From the NCBI GenBank assembly GCA_049281195.1, contig JBAPRR010000424.1, positions 1-10,022 of the forward strand: a stretch of DNA of 10,022 nucleotides, given 5' to 3'. A program made the translations under genes and the position numbers. The notes beneath the pieces are model-generated. The model worked only from the letters and a program-made list of their open reading frames with translations, searched no databases and had not been told where the DNA came from. The DNA is from JBAPRR01 sp049281195 (lineage in GTDB: Bacteria; Actinomycetota; Acidimicrobiia; Acidimicrobiales; CAVXTF01). Positions 1 to 5,855 of the stretch are shown here, piece after piece. How positions within the stretch are numbered: position 1 is the first letter of the stretch; every line of letters starts with the position of its first letter.

Positions 1-276
1 GATCGCGACCAACCGCTCACGTGGATCGAGGTGGGCTCGATGGGAGGCCTCACCGCCGCGATCCCTTCAGCCGCACTGCGATCGGCGAACCTTCAGATCA
101 TCGGGAGTGGACAGGGTTCGGTCCCGAACCGCGACCTTCTCGCGGAGCTCCCCGAGCTGGCGGCCCAGATTGCCAAAGGAACGTTCCGCGTCGACGCGAA
201 AGCGGTCCCTCTGGCTGACATCGATTCCGCATGGAAGGACACGGCTGCGGGACGTCGCATCGTCATAACGCCTTGA
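1..276 (+). CDS. MDR-type alcohol dehydrogenase / quinone oxidoreductase, C-terminal fragment
   Basis: This is the last 91 codons of a gene that starts left of the window; the frame is open from base 1 and stops with TGA at 274-276. The segment reads like the end of the NAD(P)-binding domain and the tail of a medium-chain dehydrogenase/reductase. It has a Gly-rich strand (VGSMGG), a short helix, then LQIIGSGQGS, a helix (AAQIAKGTF), and the family-typical ending in which a substrate-domain strand leads into PLADIDSAWKDTAAGRRIVI. Family members reduce or oxidise alcohols, aldehydes or quinones with NAD(P)H in the cytoplasm. The zinc ligands and the coenzyme motif would lie upstream, so neither the substrate nor the zinc-dependent versus zinc-free subtype can be decided. 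The gene converges on the cupin gene with only 8 bp between the stops. Confidence 0.75.
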   Translation, partial: DRDQPLTWIEVGSMGGLTAAIPSAALRSANLQIIGSGQGSVPNRDLLAELPELAAQIAKGTFRVDAKAVPLADIDSAWKDTAAGRRIVITP

Positions 277-284
277 ACCGAAAG

Positions 285-695
285 TCAGATTTTGTGGCCA
301 GTGGTGCTGTCCACGTGAGCGGGGACCTCCTCGGAGGGGCGATCGCCGGTGGTAAGAGTTCCGGTCGGCTCGAACATGAGGATCGAGGCGCCGGTGGACG
401 TTGGCCGGTGCTCTGTCCCCTTCGGGACCACGAAGATGTCGCCTTTGTTGAGGATCACGGTTCGCTCGCGCCCGTCCGTGCGGAGAGAAACCTCGAAAGT
501 GCCATCGAGAACCAGAAAGAACTCGTCGGTCTCGGCGTGGGTATGCCACACGTGATCACCCCTCGCGTGCGCAACCCGGATGTCGTAGTCGTTGACATGC
601 CCCACGATCCGGGGACTGTATATATCGGTAAACGAACGGAGGATCGCGCTGAGATTTATGACATCGGGTCCGCCGGCACTTCCGAATTGAGTCAT
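285..695 (-). CDS. Single-domain cupin protein
   Basis: A 136-residue protein with one cupin beta-barrel. Cupin motif 1 covers residues 46-65, with metal-ligand candidates H51, H53 and E58 ending at G65. Motif 2 covers residues 85-96 (GDIFVVPKGTEH) with the expected P91, G93 and H96. All four metal-binding positions of a small functional cupin are therefore present. Such proteins are metal-dependent oxygenases, isomerases or small-molecule binders, and the sequence does not choose among these. The chosen ATG at 695 has no Shine-Dalgarno sequence, and no in-frame start lies further upstream. A CATGAT hexamer sits 6 nt before the ATG, so a leaderless mRNA is possible. The gene lies 71 bp downstream of the ASCH gene on the same strand, so it may be the last gene of that transcript or have its own promoter. 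Confidence 0.85.
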   Translation of the reverse strand: MTQFGSAGGPDVINLSAILRSFTDIYSPRIVGHVNDYDIRVAHARGDHVWHTHAETDEFFLVLDGTFEVSLRTDGRERTVILNKGDIFVVPKGTEHRPTSTGASILMFEPTGTLTTGDRPSEEVPAHVDSTTGHKI

Positions 696-766
696 ATGAG
701 GATCATGCCTCGGTTTGCACCCGGTCGTACGTTCATCTCGATCCGTCCACTCTCATGCAGATCGCC

Positions 767-1060
767 CTACCCGTCGTCGACGACGTGAAACTCGACCCGG
801 AAGACGAGGGTGTCGTCAGAGATAGGTCCGCTGTGTGCCGCGCGAGCCCTCAAAGTATCGATATCCGGCTCACCGGACTGACGGATGTCCGACTTGGTTA
901 TCGACCCGAACGCAACGAGGTCGACCCTGTCGATCTCGATTTGAGCCGGTCCTACCACGTACCGTTTGCCTTCTTTGACCCGCGGTGACTGCCATAGCCG
1001 GAAAGACACCGAGATCGCTCCGGAAACGACGTCCTCCCGCAACTCTTTACTGAACTGCAT
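767..1060 (-). CDS. ASCH-domain protein (PUA-like fold)
   Basis: A 97-residue protein that is essentially one ASCH domain: MQFSKELREDVVSG, a beta strand with VSFRLW, then RYVVGPAQIEID, a charged middle with GEPDIDTLRARA, and the closing strand TLVFRVEFHVV. ASCH domains are PUA-like and are thought to bind RNA. The E. coli relative YqfB is an N4-acetylcytidine amidohydrolase whose lysine and threonine lie in a GRKTIT segment. Here the matching stretch reads GAISVS, so the lysine position is isoleucine and that activity is doubtful. The stop TGA of the AlkZ-like gene (1062-1060) shares a base with this ATG. A GGAG lies 7 nt before the ATG. A GTG at 1063 is a possible start one codon earlier, but its spacing to GGAG is only 4 nt. 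The coupling implies co-translation with the upstream gene. Confidence 0.8.
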   Translation of the reverse strand: MQFSKELREDVVSGAISVSFRLWQSPRVKEGKRYVVGPAQIEIDRVDLVAFGSITKSDIRQSGEPDIDTLRARAAHSGPISDDTLVFRVEFHVVDDG

Positions 1061-2190
1061 CACGAGTCTCCATAGGTGACTTTGCGATCCTTGCCCGGAG
1101 CGAGCACCTCGAGGAGCTGCCCCGCCTCGAGGTCGATCGTCCTGCGATTGGCCTTGGAGATCTGGAGCAAGGGATCGACTCGGATGATCGCCGGTTCATT
1201 GCGTCGTCCCGGCTCGATCGTCCACACTGCGCGCACATAGCCGTCTACCAGCACGGTACCGGGAATGATGCCGTTGTTCGTGAAGAACGTGGTGCGATCT
1301 ACCGGTCCGAGGATGCGCCGACGGTCCTTGTGCGAGAGCAGCGCGTTGTCCCACATCGGCAGGAGCCGAACGGGTACGACGGTGTCCGGATCGGGTCTCG
1401 GGGCGTCAGCCACGTCGAACAGCTCGGTTCCTTTCTGGTCGACCAAGACCACAAGGTCCTTCCTCGACTCGGACAGCCCTTGAATCACTTTCCCGATGCC
1501 CGACAACCCGCACCATGACTGGATGTCCGCCACGCTTGCCGGACCGAAGGCCCTCAAGTAGCGCAATACCAGATCCGCCATAGAGCTTTTGGGTTTCTTG
1601 GTGCGACCCGGTTTCAGCCAACCATCAAGAGACATGTGGCGCGCTGGTCCGCTCATTCCCCACACACCTCGGGGTGGCACCTGCACGAGCGCCAGGTGGT
1701 TGCGAGCAGCATGAGCGAGAGCGCCGGGATCACGATCGGGCCACAGCGGCGCCAGCATCTCCCCGAGCGCGGCGAGCGTCACAGCCTCGGCGTCGACGAT
1801 CCTCTTCGCCGCACTGATCACCGGGTCGAGATCGAGACCTTGGAGGTTCTTTCCCCACGACACCGACCGGAAGCGCCTCTCCATCAAACCCTGCAATAGA
1901 GGCCGGAGGGCCAGTGCATCTTCGGCGCTCACCAGATGGAGGGTGTCTCTCATGAGCGCGATTCGCACAACCTTGCGTTCCAGGATCAGATCCGACAGGT
2001 CATCGAACCGGAATTCCTTCAAGCGGGTCCACAGACCGATGTACGCGGGGTCGGGATGTTGCGACTGCATCCCCACCAGATGTTCGACCGCCTGCAGGGG
2101 CGACAGCGGCGAACGTTCGATCAGAAGTTGTCGGGCCAGGAACGCCCTGTTTATCTGCCTGTCGGTGATCTCCCTGGGTGCCGTCACCAT
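1060..2190 (-). CDS. AlkZ-like winged-helix DNA-binding protein (HTH_42 / DUF1006 family)
   Basis: A 376-residue protein of the winged-helix family that includes the DNA glycosylases AlkZ of Streptomyces (interstrand-crosslink unhooking) and AlkX/YcaQ of E. coli. Family landmarks are in order: an N-terminal helix pair (RQINRAFLARQLLIER), the segment VGMQSQHPDPAYIGLW, MRDTLHLVSAEDA, a central winged helix (AFGPASVADIQSWCGLSG), and a C-terminal beta region with PGTVLVDGYVRAVW. In AlkZ the catalytic pair is Q-x-Q at residues 37 and 39; here Q42 and Q44 occupy the same setting, so glycosylase activity is plausible. The length is close to AlkZ and YcaQ. The ATG at 2190 lies 7 bp after the TetR stop with only a weak GAGCAGG before it. 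The gene sits between TetR and ASCH genes in one apparent operon. The family assignment is firm; the enzymatic function is inferred. Confidence 0.87.
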   Translation of the reverse strand: MVTAPREITDRQINRAFLARQLLIERSPLSPLQAVEHLVGMQSQHPDPAYIGLWTRLKEFRFDDLSDLILERKVVRIALMRDTLHLVSAEDALALRPLLQGLMERRFRSVSWGKNLQGLDLDPVISAAKRIVDAEAVTLAALGEMLAPLWPDRDPGALAHAARNHLALVQVPPRGVWGMSGPARHMSLDGWLKPGRTKKPKSSMADLVLRYLRAFGPASVADIQSWCGLSGIGKVIQGLSESRKDLVVLVDQKGTELFDVADAPRPDPDTVVPVRLLPMWDNALLSHKDRRRILGPVDRTTFFTNNGIIPGTVLVDGYVRAVWTIEPGRRNEPAIIRVDPLLQISKANRRTIDLEAGQLLEVLAPGKDRKVTYGDS

Positions 2191-2197
2191 GACCTGC

Positions 2198-2881
2198 TCA
2201 CCCGTGGACTCGCTTCACCCCCGCCAGGAACCTTTCCACTACACCGTCGGTGAATTTCGGATCGACCTTGTCGCCGGTCATGAGCACCCGGTAGTAGACG
2301 GGGCCGAGCAGCTGGTCGAGTGCGGCATCGAGATCCATGCCCTCGGGTAACTCACGGCGTTCTATGCCGCGGATCAGGAGCGTCTGATCACGCTCGCGGG
2401 ACACCCGCAGGAAGCGCGTCCTGAGCGTCCTTGCCATCTGTTCGTCGTGCTGGGCCTCGCCGACCAGTGCTCGTAGAACCTGTCCGGCGTCGGATCGCGT
2501 CAGGAATTTGGCGATCTGTTTCAACCACGCCCGTAGGTCCTCGTCGATCTTCCCGGTGTCCGGCAGGGCGATCTCGTTAGTGGTGTCCTCGATGAGACAG
2601 TCGAGAAGGACGTCGACCTTGGATCGCCACCACCGGTAGATGGTCTGCTTTCCGACCCCCGCACGCGCGGCGATCCCTTCGACGGTGACTCCTCCGAAGC
2701 CGAGCTCCACCAGGAGATCGTCCGCAGCATGGAGGATCGCCCGCCGGGCACTTTCGCTGCGCCGGTGCAACCCCCGTCCCTCACCCGCCTCGCGGTCTTT
2801 GCGTTCCTCGTGGGCCCGGAATTTGTGGAACCCGTCGCGGCCTCCGAACCCGTCGTGGCGATCGCGCCTTGATCCGCCCAT
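2198..2881 (-). CDS. TetR/AcrR-family transcriptional repressor
   Basis: A 227-residue regulator. Residues 43-96 form the TetR DNA-binding domain: SARRAILHAADDLLVELG, then VTVEGIAARAGVGKQT, ending with the family hallmark IYRWWRSK. The remainder is a helical ligand-binding and dimerisation domain. I chose the ATG at 2881; a TTG at 2905 would add eight residues, and a TTG at 2770 (GGG TTG CAC) would give a 190-residue protein of more typical TetR length. With the ATG start, the first 38 residues are an unusual Gly/Arg/Asp/His/Glu-rich leader before the HTH. The stop is 7 bp before the AlkZ-like gene. A perfect 25-nt palindrome 26 bp upstream is the likely operator for auto-repression and for the divergent flavoprotein gene. 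The ligand cannot be predicted. Confidence 0.9.
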   Translation of the reverse strand: MGGSRRDRHDGFGGRDGFHKFRAHEERKDREAGEGRGLHRRSESARRAILHAADDLLVELGFGGVTVEGIAARAGVGKQTIYRWWRSKVDVLLDCLIEDTTNEIALPDTGKIDEDLRAWLKQIAKFLTRSDAGQVLRALVGEAQHDEQMARTLRTRFLRVSRERDQTLLIRGIERRELPEGMDLDAALDQLLGPVYYRVLMTGDKVDPKFTDGVVERFLAGVKRVHG

Positions 2882-2907
2882 CTCGAGGAGAAACTTTAGT
2901 CCCAAAC

Positions 2908-2932
2908 TAGACGAGACGGTCCGTCTCGTCTA
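2908..2932. promoter_or_regulatory. Probable TetR operator: perfect 25-nt palindrome between divergent genes
   Basis: The left arm TAGACGAGACGG (2908-2919) is exactly the reverse complement of the right arm (2921-2932), around a single T at 2920. It is the only long palindrome in the 62-bp gap between the TetR gene and the siderophore-interacting protein gene. TetR repressors bind such sites as dimers and usually control themselves and a divergent neighbour. The palindrome edges coincide with weak -35-like sequences (TAGACG) in both directions, so a bound repressor would cover both promoters. The sequence is seen directly; binding by this TetR is inferred from position. Confidence 0.8.
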
Positions 2933-2943
2933 TGCTCCCAGGC
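2908..2943 (+). promoter_or_regulatory. Putative promoter of the siderophore-interacting protein gene (leaderless)
   Basis: TAGACG (2908-2913, 4 of 6 matches to TTGACA) and TATGCT (2931-2936, 4 of 6 matches to TATAAT) are separated by exactly 17 bp. The ATG at 2944 lies 7 nt after the -10, where transcription should start. No Shine-Dalgarno sequence is visible, which fits a leaderless mRNA as is common in actinobacteria. The mirror arrangement on the minus strand gives TAGACG, 17 bp, then TAGTTT at 2909-2904, a weaker candidate for the TetR gene. Confidence 0.45.
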
Positions 2944-3732
2944 ATGCCGAATAACGAAACCGGTACCAAGGGCCTCGCAGCCACTGGCACCGCGGCCAGA
3001 CTCAGCATGGTCATTGATCGACTTCTCAACCGCGCCACGGTTTCCTCGGTGACGATGGCAACGCCGAGGATGAGGCGCATCCGTCTCCACTCCGAATCGA
3101 TTGCGTCCATGTCGTGGACTGCGGGTCAGCAGGTGAGGGTCCTGACAGGTGATCCCGTCTCGTGGCGCGCCCTTCGAAGCGCTTTCCGTGATCTGTTGCG
3201 GACGTATTCGGTCTACGACCTCAACGGGGAGCAATCCTGGCTGGAGTTGTGCGTTCTCGACCACGGCGACGGGCCCGGAGCCACATGGGCGCGGACGGTT
3301 CGCGAAGGGGACGAAGTCCATTTCAACAGTCCGGAAGGAAAGCTGGTTCTCCAATCCGCCCCCTACCACGTGTTCGTAGGAGAAGAGACGGCAATGGCGC
3401 CGTTCGCGGCGATGCTGCGCTCACTGGCGCCCGAAGAAGCGGTGACAGGAGTCGTCGAGGTGGCAACACCTGAAGACAGGCTCCCGCTCGCCAGAGCAGA
3501 GGAGCTGACCTGGCGGTACCGGGGCGATGCTCCGGCGGCCTCGTCGCAGACACTGGTCGAGGCAGTCAAAGCGCTGGACCTACCCGATGCGCCCGGATTT
3601 GCCTATATCGCAGGCGAGTCGAGGGCGTGTGGAGACATAAGAAGACATCTGGTCGAAGATCGTGGCTGGCCCGCTCGTCAGTCGATCATCGTGAAGCCCT
3701 TCTGGACTCCGGGGAAGAAGGGTCTCGAGTAG
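2944..3732 (+). CDS. Siderophore-interacting flavoprotein (ferric-siderophore reductase family)
   Basis: A 262-residue protein with the two-domain layout of the SIP/ViuB/YqjH family, which uses FAD and NAD(P)H to reduce Fe(III)-siderophores in the cytoplasm and release iron. The FAD-binding barrel spans about residues 33-140 and includes the flavin motif RTYSVYD (86-92) and HGDGPGATWA (107-116), both typical of the family. The C-terminal NAD(P)-binding domain has VFVGEETAMAP (143-153), AGES (223-226) and the characteristic C-terminal FWTPGKKG. I preferred the ATG at 2944 over the ATG at 2932, because 2932 is inside the operator and promoter, while 2944 sits 7 nt after a -10-like TATGCT. The first 20 residues are not conserved-looking. 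The gene is divergent from the TetR gene and converges on the VOC gene with 49 bp between stops. No siderophore synthesis or uptake genes are in view. Confidence 0.87.
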   Translation: MPNNETGTKGLAATGTAARLSMVIDRLLNRATVSSVTMATPRMRRIRLHSESIASMSWTAGQQVRVLTGDPVSWRALRSAFRDLLRTYSVYDLNGEQSWLELCVLDHGDGPGATWARTVREGDEVHFNSPEGKLVLQSAPYHVFVGEETAMAPFAAMLRSLAPEEAVTGVVEVATPEDRLPLARAEELTWRYRGDAPAASSQTLVEAVKALDLPDAPGFAYIAGESRACGDIRRHLVEDRGWPARQSIIVKPFWTPGKKGLE

Positions 3733-3781
3733 AGGCTGTCGCGAGCAGAAACCACCGACCTTTGGGCTGGCATTCGATCCT

Positions 3782-4138
3782 TCAGCGAGGTGAACGCGCG
3801 CTGAGCACGCAGAACTCGTTTCCTTCCGGATCGGCGAGAACGACCCAAGACTGTTCACCCTGTCCAACATCGACTCGGGTCGCGCCCAGCGCAAGCAGAC
3901 GTTCCACCTCAAGGTCCTGGTCGTCAGGGCGGAAGTCGAGATGGAGCCGGTTCTTGACCGTCTTTGCCTCCGGTACTACAGCGAAAAGAATGCCCGGAAG
4001 CTGGTCCGGCGCCGGCCGGATCTCGAATTCGTCGGACGCATCGTTGACGACGACCCACCGGAGCGCCTCCTGCCACCACCGTCCCAACGACACCGGATCG
4101 ATGGCATCGACGTTCGTCTGTTCCCATTCGAGGCTCAC
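3782..4138 (-). CDS. VOC-family protein (glyoxalase-like fold)
   Basis: A 118-residue single-domain protein of the vicinal oxygen chelate superfamily, closest in look to the short glyoxalase_6-like group. It opens with WEQTNVDAIDPVSLGRWW, a strand followed by the family's first helix. It contains RLHLDF (residues 64-69), a helix with VERLLALGATRV, and closes with VVLADPEGNEFCVL. H66 and E108 are at the usual metal-ligand positions. Members act as lyases, dioxygenases or drug-binding resistance proteins; the substrate here is unknown. The start is GTG at 4138 without a clear ribosome binding site. The gene lies 31 bp downstream of the GlxA-like regulator on the same strand, so it is probably co-transcribed with it and possibly its target. 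Confidence 0.83.
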   Translation of the reverse strand: MSLEWEQTNVDAIDPVSLGRWWQEALRWVVVNDASDEFEIRPAPDQLPGILFAVVPEAKTVKNRLHLDFRPDDQDLEVERLLALGATRVDVGQGEQSWVVLADPEGNEFCVLSARSPR

Positions 4139-4169
4139 AGCTACAAGAGCCTACGTGGAGCAACCACCA

Positions 4170-5180
4170 CTAGCCGGCTCGCTTGAACGAAGAGTCCTGA
4201 AACACCCGCCTGTACGACTGCGGGCTCGTGTACTTGGCCCGACGGAAGTGCTTTCTGAGATTGCCGGCCGTGACGAAGCCGCTCGCCTGCGCCACCACCT
4301 CGATCGACATGTCCGTCATCTCGAGGAGCCGTTGGGCCAACTGCACGCGCCTGTGAAGTAGCCATTGGTGCGGCGTCGATCCCATCGTCTGAGCAAACCG
4401 CCGGGCAAAGGTCCGCGGACTCATCGCAGAACGCGCCGCCAGATCGTTGACCGTCAGAGGATCGTCGAGGTGTTCCTGAGCCCAGGCGATCGTGTCGGCG
4501 AAGAGGTTCGAGCTGTCTACTGCAGGCAGCGGGCGGTCTATGAACTGAGCTTGGCCGCCGTCTCGCTGCGGCGCGACCACCAGCTCTCTCGCCATCTGGG
4601 TGGCGATCTCCGAGCCGTAGTCGCTGCGAACGACATGCAGGCAGAGATCGATGCTCGCGGCGCTCCCGGCTGACGTCAGGATGTCGCCTTCGTCGACGAA
4701 CAGCACGTCCGGGTCCACCGATACCTCGGGGTGCCGGCGCGAAAGCTCATCGCACTCGGACCAGTGCGTCGTGGCGCGCCGCCCGTCCAAAAGGCCCGAA
4801 CGCGCCAGAACGAACGCCCCGGTGCACAGAGACAGGATGCGACAGCCGCGCACGTGAGCTTTTCTGATCTCGTCGAAGACGCGATCAGGAATCTGGTCAA
4901 CCAGTTCGGTCGGAGTGAGCACGATGGTGTCGGCGCGCCTCAACTTGTCGAGCCCGTCGCTGGGCGAGATCTTGAATCCGACGTCTGTGTCGACCGGCTC
5001 ACCATCGACAGAACAGACAAAGAGCCGGTAAAGGGGCACACCGTCGAGCGTCACGCTCTCATTGCTGAACACGTCGCACGCCACCCCGAGCTCGAACGGC
5101 GCCACACCTTCGTAGACCAGTACGGCAACCGAGCGGGGGGCTTTCGCTTTTGTTGCTCGATTGGCAGCTTTGTCGCGCAT
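4170..5180 (-). CDS. GlxA-family transcriptional regulator (DJ-1/PfpI domain + AraC HTH)
   Basis: A 336-residue regulator. Residues about 16-190 form a DJ-1/PfpI (class I glutamine amidotransferase-like) domain: SVAVLVYEGVAPFELGV, then ILSLCTGAF with C119 at the nucleophile position, TTHW at 137-140, and ILTSAGSAASIDL. Residues about 225-327 hold the tandem AraC-type helix-turn-helix (PLTVNDLAARSAMSPRTFAR and GFVTAGNLRKHFRRAKYTSP). GlxA-like proteins sense small metabolites and usually activate nearby genes. The open frame extends far upstream to 5747, but that part is the antisense of another gene and lacks family similarity; the ATG at 5180 gives the normal family N-terminus and length. A CATAAT hexamer 7 nt before this ATG suggests a leaderless transcript. 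The VOC gene follows 31 bp downstream. Confidence 0.92.
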   Translation of the reverse strand: MRDKAANRATKAKAPRSVAVLVYEGVAPFELGVACDVFSNESVTLDGVPLYRLFVCSVDGEPVDTDVGFKISPSDGLDKLRRADTIVLTPTELVDQIPDRVFDEIRKAHVRGCRILSLCTGAFVLARSGLLDGRRATTHWSECDELSRRHPEVSVDPDVLFVDEGDILTSAGSAASIDLCLHVVRSDYGSEIATQMARELVVAPQRDGGQAQFIDRPLPAVDSSNLFADTIAWAQEHLDDPLTVNDLAARSAMSPRTFARRFAQTMGSTPHQWLLHRRVQLAQRLLEMTDMSIEVVAQASGFVTAGNLRKHFRRAKYTSPQSYRRVFQDSSFKRAG

Positions 5181-5193
5181 GGGGACAATTATG
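5181..5193 (-). promoter_or_regulatory. Putative -10 element and leaderless start of the GlxA-like gene
   Basis: On the minus strand CATAAT (5193-5188, 5 of 6 matches to TATAAT) is followed by seven bases and then the ATG at 5180. Transcription would begin at or next to the first base of the start codon. No Shine-Dalgarno sequence lies before the ATG. The hexamer 17 bp upstream (TTCTGC) is a poor -35, so the evidence rests on the -10 and its spacing. Confidence 0.4.
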
Positions 5194-5232
5194 CCACTTT
5201 CGGCCGGACAGCAGAACGCCGATGATTGGTAC

Positions 5233-5790
5233 ATGAAGAAAACCACCGTGAGCGGCCCTACCGGGTCGAAGACCACGAGACCTGACGAGAGCAAAACGAT
5301 CCTGGTCGCGGATCCAGCACACCCCGACCGCCTGTTATTGCGGACCAACAGCTGGTGGCTCCGAGCCATGGCTCGGTTGATGGCTGGCACTCTTGACCGC
5401 AAGTTGGCCTCCGGTGCCCCGCCCGAATCGAAACCGGTGCTGGCAGCCAGGGCCAGCCGCTTGGTGGAGCCCGACACGCTGGGCTCGCTCGTTCGGGACT
5501 GGCGCGGGCTGGTTGACAGGGCGCACAGGGTCCCGGCAACCACGAGTCTGCGCCCCATACCGATACGCCGCGAACAGGTGATCGAAGCGGAGGGTTCGAT
5601 AGAGGCGATGCTCGGTCGTCTGGCCAATGGGGTGCCCTCGCCCGCTCGAGGCGTCGCCATGGCCATCGGGCTCCTGAAGGACGGAACCGGTCCTGTGTAC
5701 AACCGAGGCGCGGAGATGGATCTGTGCTCAGCAGTCCAACGGGCCACGTCCTATCTGGATCCGACGTTGTCACTGACGTCGGCAGCTTGA
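5233..5790 (+). CDS. Conserved actinobacterial protein of unknown function
   Basis: A soluble protein of 185 residues if started at the ATG at 5233. I recognise the pattern from unnamed actinobacterial proteins but know no function. Visible parts are: a basic, probably helical segment LLLRTNSWWLRAMARLMAGTLDRKLASG (within residues 34-61, quoted here only as a landmark), ASRLVEPDTLGSLVRDW, RPIPIRREQVIEAE, and a conserved-looking end ARGVAMAIGLLKDGTGPVYN (138-157). There is no signal peptide, membrane segment or cysteine motif. The start is uncertain: ATG at 5191 would add 14 residues and has GGGGA five bases before it, while 5233 has no Shine-Dalgarno but a GATGAT hexamer 6 nt before it. The gene is divergent from the GlxA-like regulator with a 52-bp gap and shares its regulatory region. 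Confidence 0.72.
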   Translation: MKKTTVSGPTGSKTTRPDESKTILVADPAHPDRLLLRTNSWWLRAMARLMAGTLDRKLASGAPPESKPVLAARASRLVEPDTLGSLVRDWRGLVDRAHRVPATTSLRPIPIRREQVIEAEGSIEAMLGRLANGVPSPARGVAMAIGLLKDGTGPVYNRGAEMDLCSAVQRATSYLDPTLSLTSAA

Positions 5791-5855
5791 CCACGATGAC
5801 GGAGAGGTCCGTTTCCCGCCAGACAAGGCGGCTCTCGTCTGTAAGCCTCTAGGCG

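Noticed and set aside
772..785. Perfect 14-bp palindrome CGTCGTCGACGACG at the end of the ASCH gene
   Set aside because: It is made of repeated GAC/GTC codons (Val-Val-Asp-Asp) and lies inside coding sequence; probably chance, though it is about 80 bp before the cupin start.
1060..2190. AlkZ-like gene as a self-resistance gene of an antibiotic cluster
   Set aside because: AlkZ is known from such a cluster, but no biosynthetic genes are present in the window.
2944..3732. Siderophore cluster around the flavoprotein
   Set aside because: No siderophore synthetase, receptor or iron ABC transporter genes are adjacent; the ABC genes at the right end are of the YtrA-linked type.
5181..5747. Long upstream extension of the GlxA-like reading frame to about 525 codons
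   Set aside because: The extra part is antisense to the conserved plus-strand protein, has no family similarity and is low-complexity; the family N-terminus begins at 5180.
5761..5782. 7-bp inverted repeat CCGACGT / ACGTCGG before the stop of the unknown protein gene
   Set aside because: It lies within codons, has an 8-base loop and no T-run, so a terminator is not supported.
5816..5831. CCGCC / GGCGG stem between the unknown protein and PEP mutase genes
   Set aside because: Only five base pairs and no following T-run; common by chance at this GC content.
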